A DNA stretch of 64,000 bases from Morella rubra (lineage: Eukaryota > Streptophyta > Magnoliopsida > Fagales > Myricaceae). The position numbers and the translations under genes were made by a program. The notes under the pieces were generated by a model. That model was not told where the DNA came from. It saw only the letters and a program-made list of their open reading frames with translations, and ran no database searches. Every line of letters starts with the position of its first letter. Within the stretch, counting starts at the first letter, position 1. This document shows, one piece after another, positions 13,451-25,660 of the stretch. The stretch spans positions 33,354,171 to 33,418,170 of the forward strand of contig CM025850.1 in NCBI GenBank assembly GCA_003952965.2, in the 5' to 3' direction.

Positions 13451-14389
13451 GAAGGAGAATTTATAAAGAAAACAAAAAAGAAACAAGAGAGAACCGAAAA
13501 AAACAAAGGGAAACTAGAAATTTCGCTCAATATTTGATTTATTCCGTTAGATTTCGCAATAGTTGTGTGATTTTCTTAAATACATATTATGAATACTTTT
13601 AAACATGTTAATACATTAAATAATATAAGACCGAATCATATTAACAAAAGACAAAACTCACCATTTTGCTTTGTTTTCTTTTCCTTTATATTCTGTTTAT
13701 TTTATTTTGATTTATATAATGCCTTTCTATTCTGGTGAAGTAAAATTGTAAAGCCACGTAGCATATTATTTTACACTATTTTTTATAACTAGTATAATAA
13801 TCTTAATTAAAATAATTGGTAGTAATATATAGTATTTATAATTTAAAAGTATAATGCCTTCTATATAAATTGCATGATTTGTTATATCTGTTTCTCATAT
13901 ACATGATATGTGCTAATTAACCTAAATACTTTATATGTATGTATTACCTAGTAACTAAATCATAATTTAAGACCATATATTAAGTTATGTACTTTAATTG
14001 CATAAGCCAATCTCACAATATATTTTTGTTTGAAATTAAATAATATGTCCTAGTTAAATAGTATTATATTACTAATTATTCAAAATATATATGCTCATTA
14101 TAAGTATGATAATAGATGTTTTCTAAACTACTTAGATTTAGTCAATAAATATGTAATTACCATAACAACCATAGATTATAATTTAAAATATATCATATAA
14201 CAACTTAATTTTCACAACACTTCCTTTAATTTCATATTTTATTAAGTAGGTCCTTTAAAATAAAAATTTTTAAATACATGACAAAATAAAATTATATATT
14301 AAAAGGAACATAATAATATATTAAATAATTATTTATATTAAATAACTTATAATTAATAAATAAAATTATTTTTATTAATTATACATATA

Positions 14390-14790
14390 TCAGCGTTTGA
14401 TTCAACAAATGCTACTATAGAAACACATTTAGTAGCGTTTTTGAAAATAAACGCTGCTAAAGGTGAATGTTTTAGCGACGGTATAGGTATAAAGCTTACG
14501 ACCTACAGCGGTAAACGCTGCTATAAGTTTGGCTTTTAGCGGTGTTTTCAAAAAGCAACACCAAAGATCGAGCTTTTAGCGGCATTTTTTGCAAAATGGT
14601 GCTATAAGTTAGATTTGTAGTGACCTTTTTAAAAAAAAAACGTTGCTAAAAGTTTGACCTATAGCGGTATTTTTTTACAAACGCCACTAAAAGTTCGATC
14701 TTTAACGTATCTTTAATAGCAGTTTAGCGACCACCACTATAGGTGATTTTTAGCAACCGTCGCTAAAAAGATCATCGCAAAAATCAATTT
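14390..14790. repeat. CACTA right subterminal repeat array
   Basis: At least eight copies of a motif like TTTAGCGGCGTTTT and its reverse complement (AAACGCTGCTAAA) are packed into 400 bases next to the right terminus. The array mirrors the left end. Confidence 0.75.
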
Positions 14791-14803
14791 TTTTGTTGTG
14801 TCC

Positions 14804-15455
14804 CCATGGTAGGAGGTAGAGGCTGATGGGGGAGGGGTGGTTTTCCCATCCCCTTTGGTGTCCATGGGCTAGGCCAGGTCGGAGGGATGCCCTCCACCCT
14901 TCTAGTGTCGTCCACTTGGTGGTGACTTGCATAAGACGAGGAGGGGAGGAGCTCTCCCCAACCTTACATAATCCTATCATGAGGTGGAAAACTCTCCCAC
15001 CTTTTTTTTTTTTTTTTAATTGTAGTTTTAAGTTTTTTTTTGACACATTTCCGTGAAGGCTTGTGTGGTAGATATTGACATGCTAAGTTGAAATTTTATT
15101 AATATTCTAAATAGAACTTGAAAGACTAATTTTTTGAATATTCAAAGCCACCACTATTTTTTTTTTTTTTTTTTGTTAGATTCCGGTTTGAAGAGCCTTA
15201 AGATGAACCATATAATGTGAATAAAGACTAATTTTTTGAATATTCAAAGTGATCCATTTTTCTTTACTAGATTCAAGATCAAGCGATCTTAAGATGAACT
15301 ATATATTTAAAATATCCTGAGTTCGAATCGCACTAGGATCATACTCGCGAATTGCCTAAAGAGAAGAGTTGCAGGTTGTTCTCTTGCCCAAGATTTACCA
15401 TACAAGAATGGTTCCACCCATATGGCCCTTCTTAAGTGGGTTCCTCGTCATAATA
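14804..15455. other. Spacer, nothing recognised
   Basis: The first 200 bases are GC-richer (14815-15000) with open frames on both strands but no known domain. The rest is AT-rich spacer. Confidence 0.45.
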
Positions 15456-15459
15456 ATAA

Positions 15460-15875
15460 TAAAAAAACTCTCAAATTATTAATTTAAACTATTTTTTATT
15501 TTACTACTATAAGTTTTGTACTTACTACACCCTAAATTATCAATTTTGACACATTGTATCTTCTAATTACCAATTTTTGACACTTTGCACCCTTTATCAA
15601 ATTTTCAGTCTAAAATGACGATAATGCCCTTGACCTATTTTGCATATATTGAAAATATTGTTGTCAATTCATTAATTTTTTAAGTGTATTATTGTCAAAT
15701 AGAGGTAAAAATGTTTAATATTAGTAGTTGAAGGGTGTAATGTGTCAAAATGGGTAGTTTAGGTGCAAAGTGTCTAATATTGGTAGTTTGAGGGTGCATG
15801 TCTTAAAGATGGTAGTTTAGAGTGCAATGTATCACTACCCCGGTAGTTTGTGGGTGAAAAATATATTTTTTCCAA
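15460..15875. repeat. MITE-like foldback element
   Basis: The two halves are inverted copies of a sequence containing TTGACACTTTGCACCC and AATTACCAATTTT-type units. An example is 15560-15600 against the reverse complement of 15700-15780. The exact ends and target duplication were not resolved. The style matches the MULE-type MITEs elsewhere in the window. Confidence 0.5.
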
Positions 15876-15879
15876 AAAA

Positions 15880-17680
15880 AAGGAAAAGAAAAGAATAACC
15901 GATACTCCATGTTGCCTTTTTCTGAAAACGCAAGACAAATCGCCTAATTACAAAGTACTAGTCCAGTTGCATGGAATTCCGAAGCATCGACGCACTATTA
16001 ATGTTTTTTTTTTTTTTTTTGTCTTATTTAGTTTCCTTTTCAAGATCGTTTAGGTAACTTTAGAGATATTTTTGTACATTGATTTCTTTTTCCAAAATCT
16101 TCTAATAATTACTGAATTTGTATAGACTTTTACTTGCTGTTTAAGAGCTAAAATTTTGACCCCATTAAAATAATTCTCTAAAATTCTCTCTTTCCTCACT
16201 AAATTACCAATTTTCACTCTAAATAAATATAAAAAATCCATTCAAATCATCTCTCTCTTCACTTTTTTACCATCTCTAACACTCAAAAATTTAATTCCGC
16301 AACAATAATTATACTATTTTTTAATCTCATTTTATCATTAGTGTACACTATAACTAATTGCAATAGAAAGAGAATTTCTTCTTTGGTTTCTTTTTCCCTA
16401 TAGCGTTCAAGGAAGTGAAGCAACGAGGAATGGCTTCGTCTGCGTTCTGCAATTGATATTTGTGATTCACATTTACAAATTAGCCAAGCCTGTTGCCGGA
16501 TCTCAAGTCTGCATGAACAACGTTGTTTATCCTGGTCCAATTGGACAAGCCTTTTGGAGGTGGGGCTAATCCCAATAGCTGGCCCACTTAAAAAGAAAAT
16601 TCAGCGCAAATATAAAGGAGTGTTTCAGTGGTGCTATGGCCGACAAAACCGACTGGAGATAACTCTTCTCCACTTCCATTTTCTGCAACTTCTTCTGGTC
16701 TTGCTTCTATTCCAGTCAACACCCCGGCAGAAGAAGTTGGAGCTCCAAGTTCCTCCAAGATGGAAGCAATGTAGCACATATAGTTGTTGATCAGCAGGCC
16801 TAAAGTTGTCAGATCCGGGGATCTTCCTTGTGCGGATTTGGTAGCAAACAAAAGGGGGGGGGGGGGGGGGGTTAAGTCCAACCTAAGTGAATGGAAGGGG
16901 TGGTCAACCAGCCAACCGACGACGACAGGTGCCATTGAGATGGGCCGATAAAATGGTAAAGACCATGGAGCAATAGTGTAGAAAAAGGGCAGGCTCAGGT
17001 AGTAGAAAGCCTGTTCATGAAAAATATAACTCTGGAGGGAGGCGCATGGCTAAGCTTCCTGAACGCTCGGATAAGACACAGTTAGTTGATAGCCTCATAT
17101 GACCAAGGTTGTATTTGAGTTCCTAGCATATTCCCCACGGGACAATGATGATTTATGATTGAATGGCTGGAGAGTCACCTAAGTGGATATTGCAATATTG
17201 TAGATGCCGATGATATACGAAGGACCTTTTAGGAAAATAATGCCCAAAGGTTGCGGCTCATGTTGGCAACTCTCGCAATATGTTTCAGCTACAACCAAGA
17301 AATGGAAAGAACCACAACTCAATGAGCATTATTTCCTAAAGACATCATATAAGGTTGTCAGCAAATGGTAAAAAGCACAAAATACATGGCAGGGCTTAAA
17401 GGAGTTCCTACACTTACTTCTGCTTTACATATCATTCAATTCAGTTAACCATTATCCACTTCATAATTCCCACCGCAAACAACCTACCCTGCAAAAGTCC
17501 CAAGTCTAATCCTGGTTCTCTCTTTCTTACACTTTTTTTCTTCTTCTTTTTTCTTTTTGAGTTCTACCTTTCTTACTTGAGATTATAGGAAGCAAGACAG
17601 CATCAGAAGAGGACAAGTGTTACCTCTGGCCAGCTCTGCTGTTGTACTGCTGGAACTTGTATGTTGAGTGATTCTGAAGG
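15880..17680. other. Spacer downstream of the SAWADEE gene
   Basis: No gene is supported. A run of 18 G lies at 16854-16871. Around 16640-16790 both strands have an open frame of plausible composition, but neither matches a family I recognise. The 3' untranslated region of the minus-strand gene ending at 17686 must lie at the right edge. Confidence 0.4.
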
Positions 17681-17685
17681 ACTGG

Positions 17686-20600
17686 CTAAGACTTGTTTTG
17701 TGAGCGAGTCCTGGGGAGAAACCTTAGTCTGGGAGAAAACCGCCGCTCTTGCTTCTTGGAAGAAGTTGATTCCCTCTTCTGTCCTTGACTACCACCTGAA
17801 ATTTTGCCTGCAATATTGTACTGCATGTGACATCGTTGCTAAGCTCAAAACAAAGATATGTAAAAGAGAAATATTCAGTCAGTGTAGCTGCTGGAAGCTG
17901 TTTCTCAGTTTCCAAAGCATTAAGGTTCCACCTAGACTGGCTGGACATTCCTGGTACATTGGATACTGTCCCCAGGTTGGGCTCATACCTTCATCTTAAT
18001 AGGGAATCAGCAGTCCTGCTGAGGGACAAAGCTGTCATACCGGTCCAATACAGTAAAAACAAATAAACGCACCAGTATATGATCTACAAGATGGGTTGCA
18101 GCCCATGGTTTTGGGGCATGTGCTCGCATTGGCACAATTGGATGTGCATAATCACCCAACCAGCTTATACTTCTTATGGAGATTACCAAGCTAAAATTGA
18201 TCAATGTCAACCACACAACAGAGAATTGATAGAATTTGTTCCAGAAAGAAACCATCTACTTAGTGGATATAAAAAAAATTTAGTTGATCAATACCACACA
18301 GAAGCCAACTATTACTCAGTCCTTTCGTTAAAGATGGCAATCCTTGTTAACTAATAGCAAAACGAGCGTGATGCTAAGACCAACATAAATCCAATAATTG
18401 GAAAATTTATAGCAGAAGAACTAAGCAGAATAATGACACTGGGTTGAACGCATGCAGGAGAAGCAAGAGCTGTCAGCCACGAAACATTCAGACTCCAATT
18501 GTTTTGCAGGTAATACGGGAATCATTTAAATCAACACGACCATTGTCGTAGAATACTACCCACAACAAGAATAGGGTTACTTACCCCTTGATTAGAACAA
18601 CATGAATAGGGTTACTTACCCCTTGATTAGAACTTTGTATAGGTCGCTAGTAATAGCAAAATTGATAAGATCATCCAAGATAAAGAAGACATGGTAAAAC
18701 CTTAAAAAGGATAGAAAGTGTGGCTTAAATCATATCTAAAAGAGAGATCTGCTTAGGTGTAATTAGTGGAAAGAAACCCAAGCATGGTAATTCTTGGGTG
18801 TATCTTGAAGACGCTATTGGCAACAGAGACAAATATAACCGAAGGATAAGAAAGATTCGTAGACATTCAGCAAACAGAAATAATGGCGGAGACGAAAACC
18901 CTAATGCAAGATATGCATAGCAAATGCTTTGATACTGGGACAGGAATTGACTAGTAAATATAACGGTCAAAGTTGGAAACGAAACACAAATCCTAATAGA
19001 CAACATTTTGAGTTCATTTACACAACCTTCATTTTGTTGAAGGGTTTTGACAGCATGGGACATTTGCTTTCTCTTTCCACCCTCAGTCAGGATATGACTC
19101 CCAGCATCAAGTGGCGAAGAGATTGCTTTCTTCTCTGTTGATATGCGACTGCTCTCTTTCGACACACTACTCTCAGGAAGAAAGGGACTTCCTTCAGGGG
19201 AATCTGGCTCTGTAACATCGCTGAACCTCTTATCTTCCACAATAAAATGTTCCCTTTTTCCATTAACTGCTGAACGAGTAAACCTTCTCTTGTTGGCTGT
19301 AGCCCTGAAGCTCATGTCTTCAAAACAAGCCTTTTTCCGAATGTCATTGTTTTGGATTACAGTACCTTTCCAAGACGCTGAGCGAGTTATTCTGGCGGCT
19401 TTAGTAGGCTGGCTCAGATTCCTCTCTGTCGACAAGCACCCTAGATTTACTCCAAAATCCAAGTGTTCTGAGACTGTTTTGTCATTCCTATTGACCTTGG
19501 TTGTTACTTCAGAAGAAAAAGCCACAAGCTGAGGCCTACTCTCAGTTGAGCTGAGAGGATTTACCATCCCAAGAGATTCTGGAACGATCAGAATGGAACC
19601 ATCTGATCTTTCTAAAGAAACTTCATCTTTTGTAGGTCTGTCTTTAAAGACAGACGAGTTGAACATCTTCATCCCATCCAATGCAATATGTTTGTCATCA
19701 CTTGACATTAACGAGGCTAGAGCTGCACGAGCAGCAAGGGGACTGAGATGGGACCTGTTTTCAAGAAGCTCTTCTCCAAATGAAGGGCCAGGTGGTGATT
19801 GATCATCAAGTTGCATATCCATATGCAGTTTAGTTGGATTCTGTGTTGGCGTATTCACCTGATTCTGATTGTGATCACAAGGAACTTGAACATGTGAAAT
19901 GCTTACCTTAGATACTTCAGCATTGCATGGACCATCTCCCTTTGTATTAACTGCATTCACAGCAAGGAACATAAATGGTATTTGCAGCAATTCAAACTCT
20001 ATAATATCCATTAATATGGCAACCTGACAACACCAGCAGACGTGCCTCACAATCACAGCTCATTACCTAAGCTTTTCTACATGTGTGCACTGAGTTAAAT
20101 CTTCAAACCCTCATTGTTGATCATGAATGAAACAAAGAAAATGCATCCAGAATAGCAAAGGTTTAAAATCCATATCAAATGCACTAGATATATTTCAGCC
20201 AATAAGTCAAACCATCACTGGTAGATAGAGCACACTGTCAACACAAAGCCAGGGGGTGAAGAAAATACAACATCAGAAGCAACAAAATAAGGTAAATGTG
20301 TGGTGAGCTATATAGATATTCCCATATCCAAGAGAAAGAATAACATCATGGAAAATCAGACAATACCGGTTCATTTCAATGTCATTGCCTTATGGCACAG
20401 GCTATATATTTGGTGATGTGTGTATGGTTCAAGCTCCAGCATATCTTTTACTGCTGTGCTTCGAAAGGTTTCAGGTCTGAGGTTCAGATGCAAGATAGTA
20501 TTTTAAGCAATAGGTCCAAGCAGCACATCAACATCTCCTTCCCCACCCCACAAGGCCAAAAAAAAAAAAAAAAAGGAAAAAGAGAAGAAAGAATGAAAGA

Positions 20601-22657
20601 AGAAAACAAAATAGAAGGAGAATGCAACAACACACTTGAATAGATCGAACTGTCAAAGCAGTGGGTGGCATGCACACCTTTAACCTCCAGTAAAATGTCC
20701 TCCAAAATTCCATCCTTGAATGCATTAGCCGAACTGCTGATCTCTTCTACTTGCTTTTCCAGCAATTTATTGAGGTCCAGTTCACCATCGGACTCTTCAA
20801 GTATAGTCGGACAAGGACATGCGGAACACAAATGAATCTGTTTGACTGATTTCAAGAACATGGCAACAGCTGGATGGACAATAATGCTCTCAGGTGCTAG
20901 TTTCATGATTGAACTAGATGGAACAGTGAGAGTATTTTCCAGATCTTGGCAAAGCCATTTGATGGTGAAAGTGCACCTACAATGGATCCTCTTTGAGTGT
21001 CTTACTCTGACTACCTGCTAGTTATCAATTGTTGAGATGTGAAACTGCATTAGTCAATAGCATTTTTTGCATTTCCAGAAATAATTCCTCCGATATATGG
21101 TCCAACATACACTTCACTTAAACAGAAATGTGCAATATATTTCACATGATTCACTCATCTTTTTAGCGAAATGGGTGTAGTTCCCTGATATACGAGAATA
21201 ATGCCAAATTTTAATTGAAACTACAGAAAGGAAATTACCAGTCCACACATTAGGAATTCCCATTTTGCCTGTATCAAAGAAAGGGATGATCCTTGTTATT
21301 TTTCAATGGAACTAGCATACAAGCACAGAGCATGCACCTTTTCGACCTTGGCATCATAGAAGCAGCTCCTAAATTGTGATTTGTGAGCAGCAAGAACATG
21401 CACTCCTTCTTTGATGCGACTGCAGTCGTCACCTTGAAGAGGAACAGAACGAAAGCGGAGACACTCGAGAGCTTCCTCATCGTGCAATAGCATATTTTCA
21501 AAGTCTTGGCTCTCAAACTCTATAATAAGACCACATTCGGTGGGGCTGTCACACAGGAAGCAGACTTCATACAAACATCCAGGTTGGTCACTTCCAAAGT
21601 TCATTGTAGTAAAGCAAATACACGTAACAGGCTTAAGGAATTATTGCAATTGGCCATTCTCTCCAATGGTCTTTGAGAAGGGAAAAACCAGATAAAAAGA
21701 TGAACAGTTTATTTTTCCCTTAATGTAGACAATAGGGGCATAATCGTGGATCATAGTCTTTGAAGATCTGTGGGGAACTCTAGACCATGCAAAATATTCA
21801 TCAAGATCTCTGTATGTATTCTCATTATACGTGTTACTCCTTCCAAACAAGGAGAGCAATTAATGTCCAATTCAACATCCTTTAGTTTTATATTGATAAA
21901 AAGTCCAAATACTTACATGCTTTTTAATATGGGAAAATCAACAAACAGAAAAATATAAACAGGTATGTAAAAACCACTTAATCATGACACTTACACGTAG
22001 CAAAAGTAGAATAAAAACAATATCCTCCGTAGTTAAGAAGGACATAAAAAATTGAAAAGACAAATAAGAGTCATAATTGATAACCATAGTAGAGAACATA
22101 ATCAAATACATATAGTTCTTATAGCTCCAGCATTGTTTAGATACGCTAATACACATAGATAATTATTTATGATGCATTATAGAGCTTGACAATCATAACA
22201 AAGCCGCATTATATGTCATGTCTCTCCTCTTAATTTCAACAAATTGAAAACTTAAATTGCAGTCTTATTACGGTGCCGTCCCCTTCAAACAAGTAAGCGA
22301 AATGAATTAAAAACATTCAGACCCATAGAAATGGTTCACCAAAAATCATTTTCCTTTTCCAATATCCCAAATGATTGATTTTTGCATAGACGCCACGTTC
22401 ACGACTCAAAGGAAGATACTACAAAACGACGGTTTCGCTATTATTATTATTTTTCGATCGTTTCCCTTATTTCCAATCCGCAGATGATAAGGGTAAAAAA
22501 AAAAAGAAAAAGAAAAAAAAAAAGATGAGTATTTGGGAAAACACAGTGAGCAGCGAAAAGCTCACCTAAAAGAAACCCGGCAAGGGTGCCAAGAGCAGTC
22601 CTCCTTGCGCATGGCCTCCACTTTTAAGGCACACTCTCCCTCACTGGCAGTGCCCAT
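17686..22657 (-). CDS. SAWADEE-domain protein (putative chromatin reader), five exons
   Basis: Splicing read by eye gives exons 22566-22657, 21338-21545, 20678-21014, 19027-19950 and 17686-17807. All introns are GT-AG and the phases agree, for 560 residues. Residues about 10-145 form a SAWADEE domain. Clear landmarks are 'CSWHPCRVSF' near residue 21, 'ECLRFRSVPLQGDDC', 'CFYDAKVEKV', 'VRHSKRIHCRCTFTIKWL' (likely zinc ligands H106, C112, C114) and 'VPSSSIMKLAPESI'. The domain is known from SHH1, where it binds histone H3 tails for RNA-directed DNA methylation. This protein starts directly with the domain and has no homeodomain. The rest is a long polar tail ending in basic 'RRFSPRLRFLPRTRSQNKS'. 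Nuclear chromatin binding is inferred from the domain. Start codon: the first ATG before the domain (MGTASEGEC). Confidence 0.85.
18569..18633. repeat. Short tandem duplication in intron 4
   Basis: The 30-base unit beginning GAATAGGGTTACTTACCCC occurs at 18569-18598 and again at 18604-18633 (period 35). It lies inside the last intron of the SAWADEE gene. Confidence 0.85.
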
Positions 22658-22659
22658 TT

Positions 22660-23335
22660 GGGTTTGGCAGGGGAAGTTCAGGGCGCCTTTGGGTAATTGC
22701 TGAAACGGGAGTAAAGCGTTTTTAATTGAAGCCTCCTCAGGTGCTGCAGACCAAACAAATAATGCTGACTACAAAAGAATCTGTAAATTGCAATATCGGT
22801 TTTGGTCTGTAGATGGGTTTACTGGCCTGTAAGGTTTAGATACTTTTCAAGCGTCTTGATTTTTTTTTTTTATGGATATGCTTTGATGTAATTTACTAAT
22901 TCTCAATTATAATAAAGCTTATTGCCTTATTGCATAATATTGATTTTGGGCCTAAACTAAATGAAAGAATTCATGGGCACATCATATTGATTTATTTGGA
23001 TTGGACTTTGCTGAAAAAAGTAAAAAAGAAATGCCAAAAAAATTCAGCCCAACTCGCAACCCAACCCCACACGCCAGCCCGACCGAGTCCAGTAGAAGTC
23101 TGTCTCAACCGGTCCCTCACGTCTCAGTCATGCAATTCGATTGAGCAATCAACTATGAACACCCATCTAGGGGAGGAGATCAGTACCGCCTAACCCCGAC
23201 CGACCTTTGTACAACCCTACTATTGGCCATGGGATTGTATGTTGTAATTGAAGGTGCTTCTGCAAGCACGAATTTGAGTCCAGAAATATGTTAGAAAAGC
23301 AAAAAACAAGTGAAAAAAGAAGTAAATAAATAGGC
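22660..23335. other. Upstream region of the SAWADEE gene
   Basis: This should hold the promoter and 5' leader of the minus-strand gene. I saw no clear TATA box. A short T-run and AT-rich spacer follow, up to the arm of the large MULE. Confidence 0.4.
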
Positions 23336-23340
23336 ATCAT

Positions 23341-23812
23341 TGCCTTAGACATCCATGTGGTATTTGACTTTTGCAAAATCATCCATGGGGTAATGATTTC
23401 AATTGTATAATCTTTGTGGTATGTGATTGAAGCAAATCAGTCCCTCTGACCATTTTCCAGTGGACACCAGACGGAATCAAGCCTACATGTCATTTTATCA
23501 CCAGATCATTATGTCACGTTAGAAGAAAAAAAAACCATACAAAATGCCTTGTCATCATAGCAAGACACGTTGGTTTATATTAAAAAAAAAAAAAAAAAAC
23601 AAAAGCAAAACATTTCATCTGTTTTCAAAAAAAAAAAAAAAGAATACTGATTTTACTTTACCCCCCATGCGATTTCTCCCCCAATTTACCCAAGCAAACC
23701 CTAACCTAACTCCACTTTACCCATTCACATCCAAACTTCCGTCGAAGATGCTCTCCGTCGAAACTCTTCTCACCCATGCTCCCCACATTTCTGTTGATGC
23801 TTATCAGCCTTT
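23341..23812. repeat. MULE left terminal inverted repeat
   Basis: The arm pairs with 36448-36912 and contains two poly-A runs that the other arm mirrors as poly-T runs. The inner part could code for a short peptide, but that frame is not conserved in the other arm. Confidence 0.85.
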
Positions 23813-24059
23813 AAACCAATCTACTCAACCTGGTACACAATCGGAAGTCAAGAATCAGGGCTGCAAGAAGACTACCTACGAGAAGAACTTAACCCACGTG
23901 TAGAAGAAGCTGTCTGTTTGAGGGATCTCCTTCAGAGTCTTCACGTTTGACAAGGTAACTTGCTTTCAGTTTAATAGTAATGGGTAGCTCCCTTTTAAAG
24001 GCTGTGAACTTGTAAAAGGAAGATTTGAATGAAAATGGTCCCCATTTAGTCATGTGTCG

Positions 24060-25660
24060 TGTAACGCCCTGACCCAAAAGTTCAAATAGACAGAGTTTCG
24101 TCTGAAAAATGGGACTTTTCACCCTGTTTACAAGCAAATTCCCAACCAAGAAAAACACAAAAGAAACTTATATTCCATCTCTTAATATATAATCCAAACT
24201 CAGAATTCATCCAATACATAAGAAAAACTATAATACCCAAGAGTTTCATCAGAGCACTACTCTAAAATCTTCAAATCTCACAATTTAAAAATGGATCCAA
24301 ATAAATAGTTTTCCCAAATGAAATAAAATTACTAAAGTTTCCAAATTAATGCAATTATTACTAAAGTCTCCAGATGACTCTTTATTCGATAACCCTGCAA
24401 TTTGCAATCTTCTAAAAAACTACCACTCGAGATCCCCTACTACTCGCTACCATCGACTGCTAAATCTGAAAAATAGGACGTAAGTGGTGAGCTACAACTA
24501 GCTCAATAAGTAGTAATCAATGAGGTAGAGGAAATAACAATTTTATAAATATAATCAAGATTAAGAAAAATGTAGTGAGAATACCAAATTGAAAACGTAA
24601 TTTATAATAAAATATCTCAAGCCAAGCAATATGTGAAATTATCAATGGTCACACAGACCCCAATGGTCATACAGACCTTAATAATCACAGGCACGATGAT
24701 AGTTTGATGCTCACAACACAAATCTCACAGTGATAGGCCAACCATTTCAAATGAGTTCATGAAATCTCATTTTTTACCAAAATTCGTTCAATTCCCCCAA
24801 GGCATCAAAAATCGTTTAAAATACAGTGCACATTTAAAATCCAACATTTATAAAATCCAAGAATTCACAATAACTCATCCAAACCAGTTTTGATTTGTAA
24901 AAGAAATTTTAAAAATTGTGCACGTATTTTCCACAAAATAAGAATTTCATAAAAAGTCTATTGAAAGACCACTTACCTCAAACGCTTAACTCAAAGCCTA
25001 AAGTTCTTCAAAAAAACTTGCTGAATAATCAATCAGAACTTAAATAAATTTAAATATCATTAATCAATACTAACATGGGGTTCGAATCATTCTATACAAC
25101 TCTAAAATAATTAAACTATACGTTAGCTAAAGCATCTCCTCAGGAACGCTCTTAGCACTAGAAACCATCAGGTAATCCATATTGAAAAATCTGGATAGCC
25201 CTTAAAACACCATCTTTGCACCTTAATCCACACATATCTCCACTATAAACTAAATGGTAAAATTTCAGCAGCACCATCTCTATCAAACACGAAATCTCCC
25301 AAAAAAATCCCACCTATTATCACCCTACAACAACCTAAAACAAATCTCAAATCCAACTTCATCATAGATAGAGACTTGAAGAAGAAAAATTACACCAAAT
25401 GACGAGATCAAAAGAAAACAGCTTAATATCAAGGGATTGGCCTCTCAATGTTAGGAATTTCAAACCAATCCAAAGATTATATCATTGCATTTTGGCGTCT
25501 TTCCAACTTTGAGCGGCGTTTTTCAAATAATAGCAAAGATACATCTTTTAATCTCACTAGTTGAATATAGCAAGATTGTAGGCAAAAATGGTCTGATAAA
25601 GGGGAAATGCCACTTATCAAAATGCACAATTTTGCATTTTTTTTTTCCAAGGGTATTACA
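24060..25660. mobile_element. Solo LTR, probably Ty3/gypsy
   Basis: A 1.6 kb stretch starts TGTAACGCCCTGACCC and ends GGGTATTACA, the terminal pattern of many plant gypsy LTRs. The flanking 5-mers TGTCG and TGTTG differ at one base. There are no internal gag-pol parts and no partner LTR in the window, so it is a solo LTR fossil. It lies inside the large MULE and inserted after it. The family call rests only on the termini. Confidence 0.55.

Larger units (their letters stand above)
9519..14800. mobile_element. CACTA (En/Spm) transposon, non-autonomous
   Basis: The left end reads TACTACAAAAAAA and the right end, reverse-complemented, reads CACAACAAAAAAATTG. Each is one base from the canonical CACTACAAAA terminus. 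The element is flanked by an exact 3-bp duplication TCC (9516-9518 and 14801-14803), the size expected for CACTA elements. Both subterminal regions (9560-9900 and 14390-14780) are dense in short direct and inverted copies of a motif like TAGCGGCGTTT or AAACGCTGCTA. Such arrays are the transposase-binding sites in this superfamily. No TnpD/TNP2 transposase frame was found in 5.3 kb, so it would have depended on a partner in trans. It contains a hAT-like element and a foldback element. Confidence 0.82.

Noticed and set aside
16588-16935. Open frames on both strands around 16.6-16.9 kb
   Set aside because: Both look mildly protein-like but overlap each other and run into an 18-G homopolymer. Neither matches a family I know, so no gene was called.
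18079-18354. 91-codon plus-strand frame
   Set aside because: It lies inside intron 4 of the SAWADEE gene and shows no domain.
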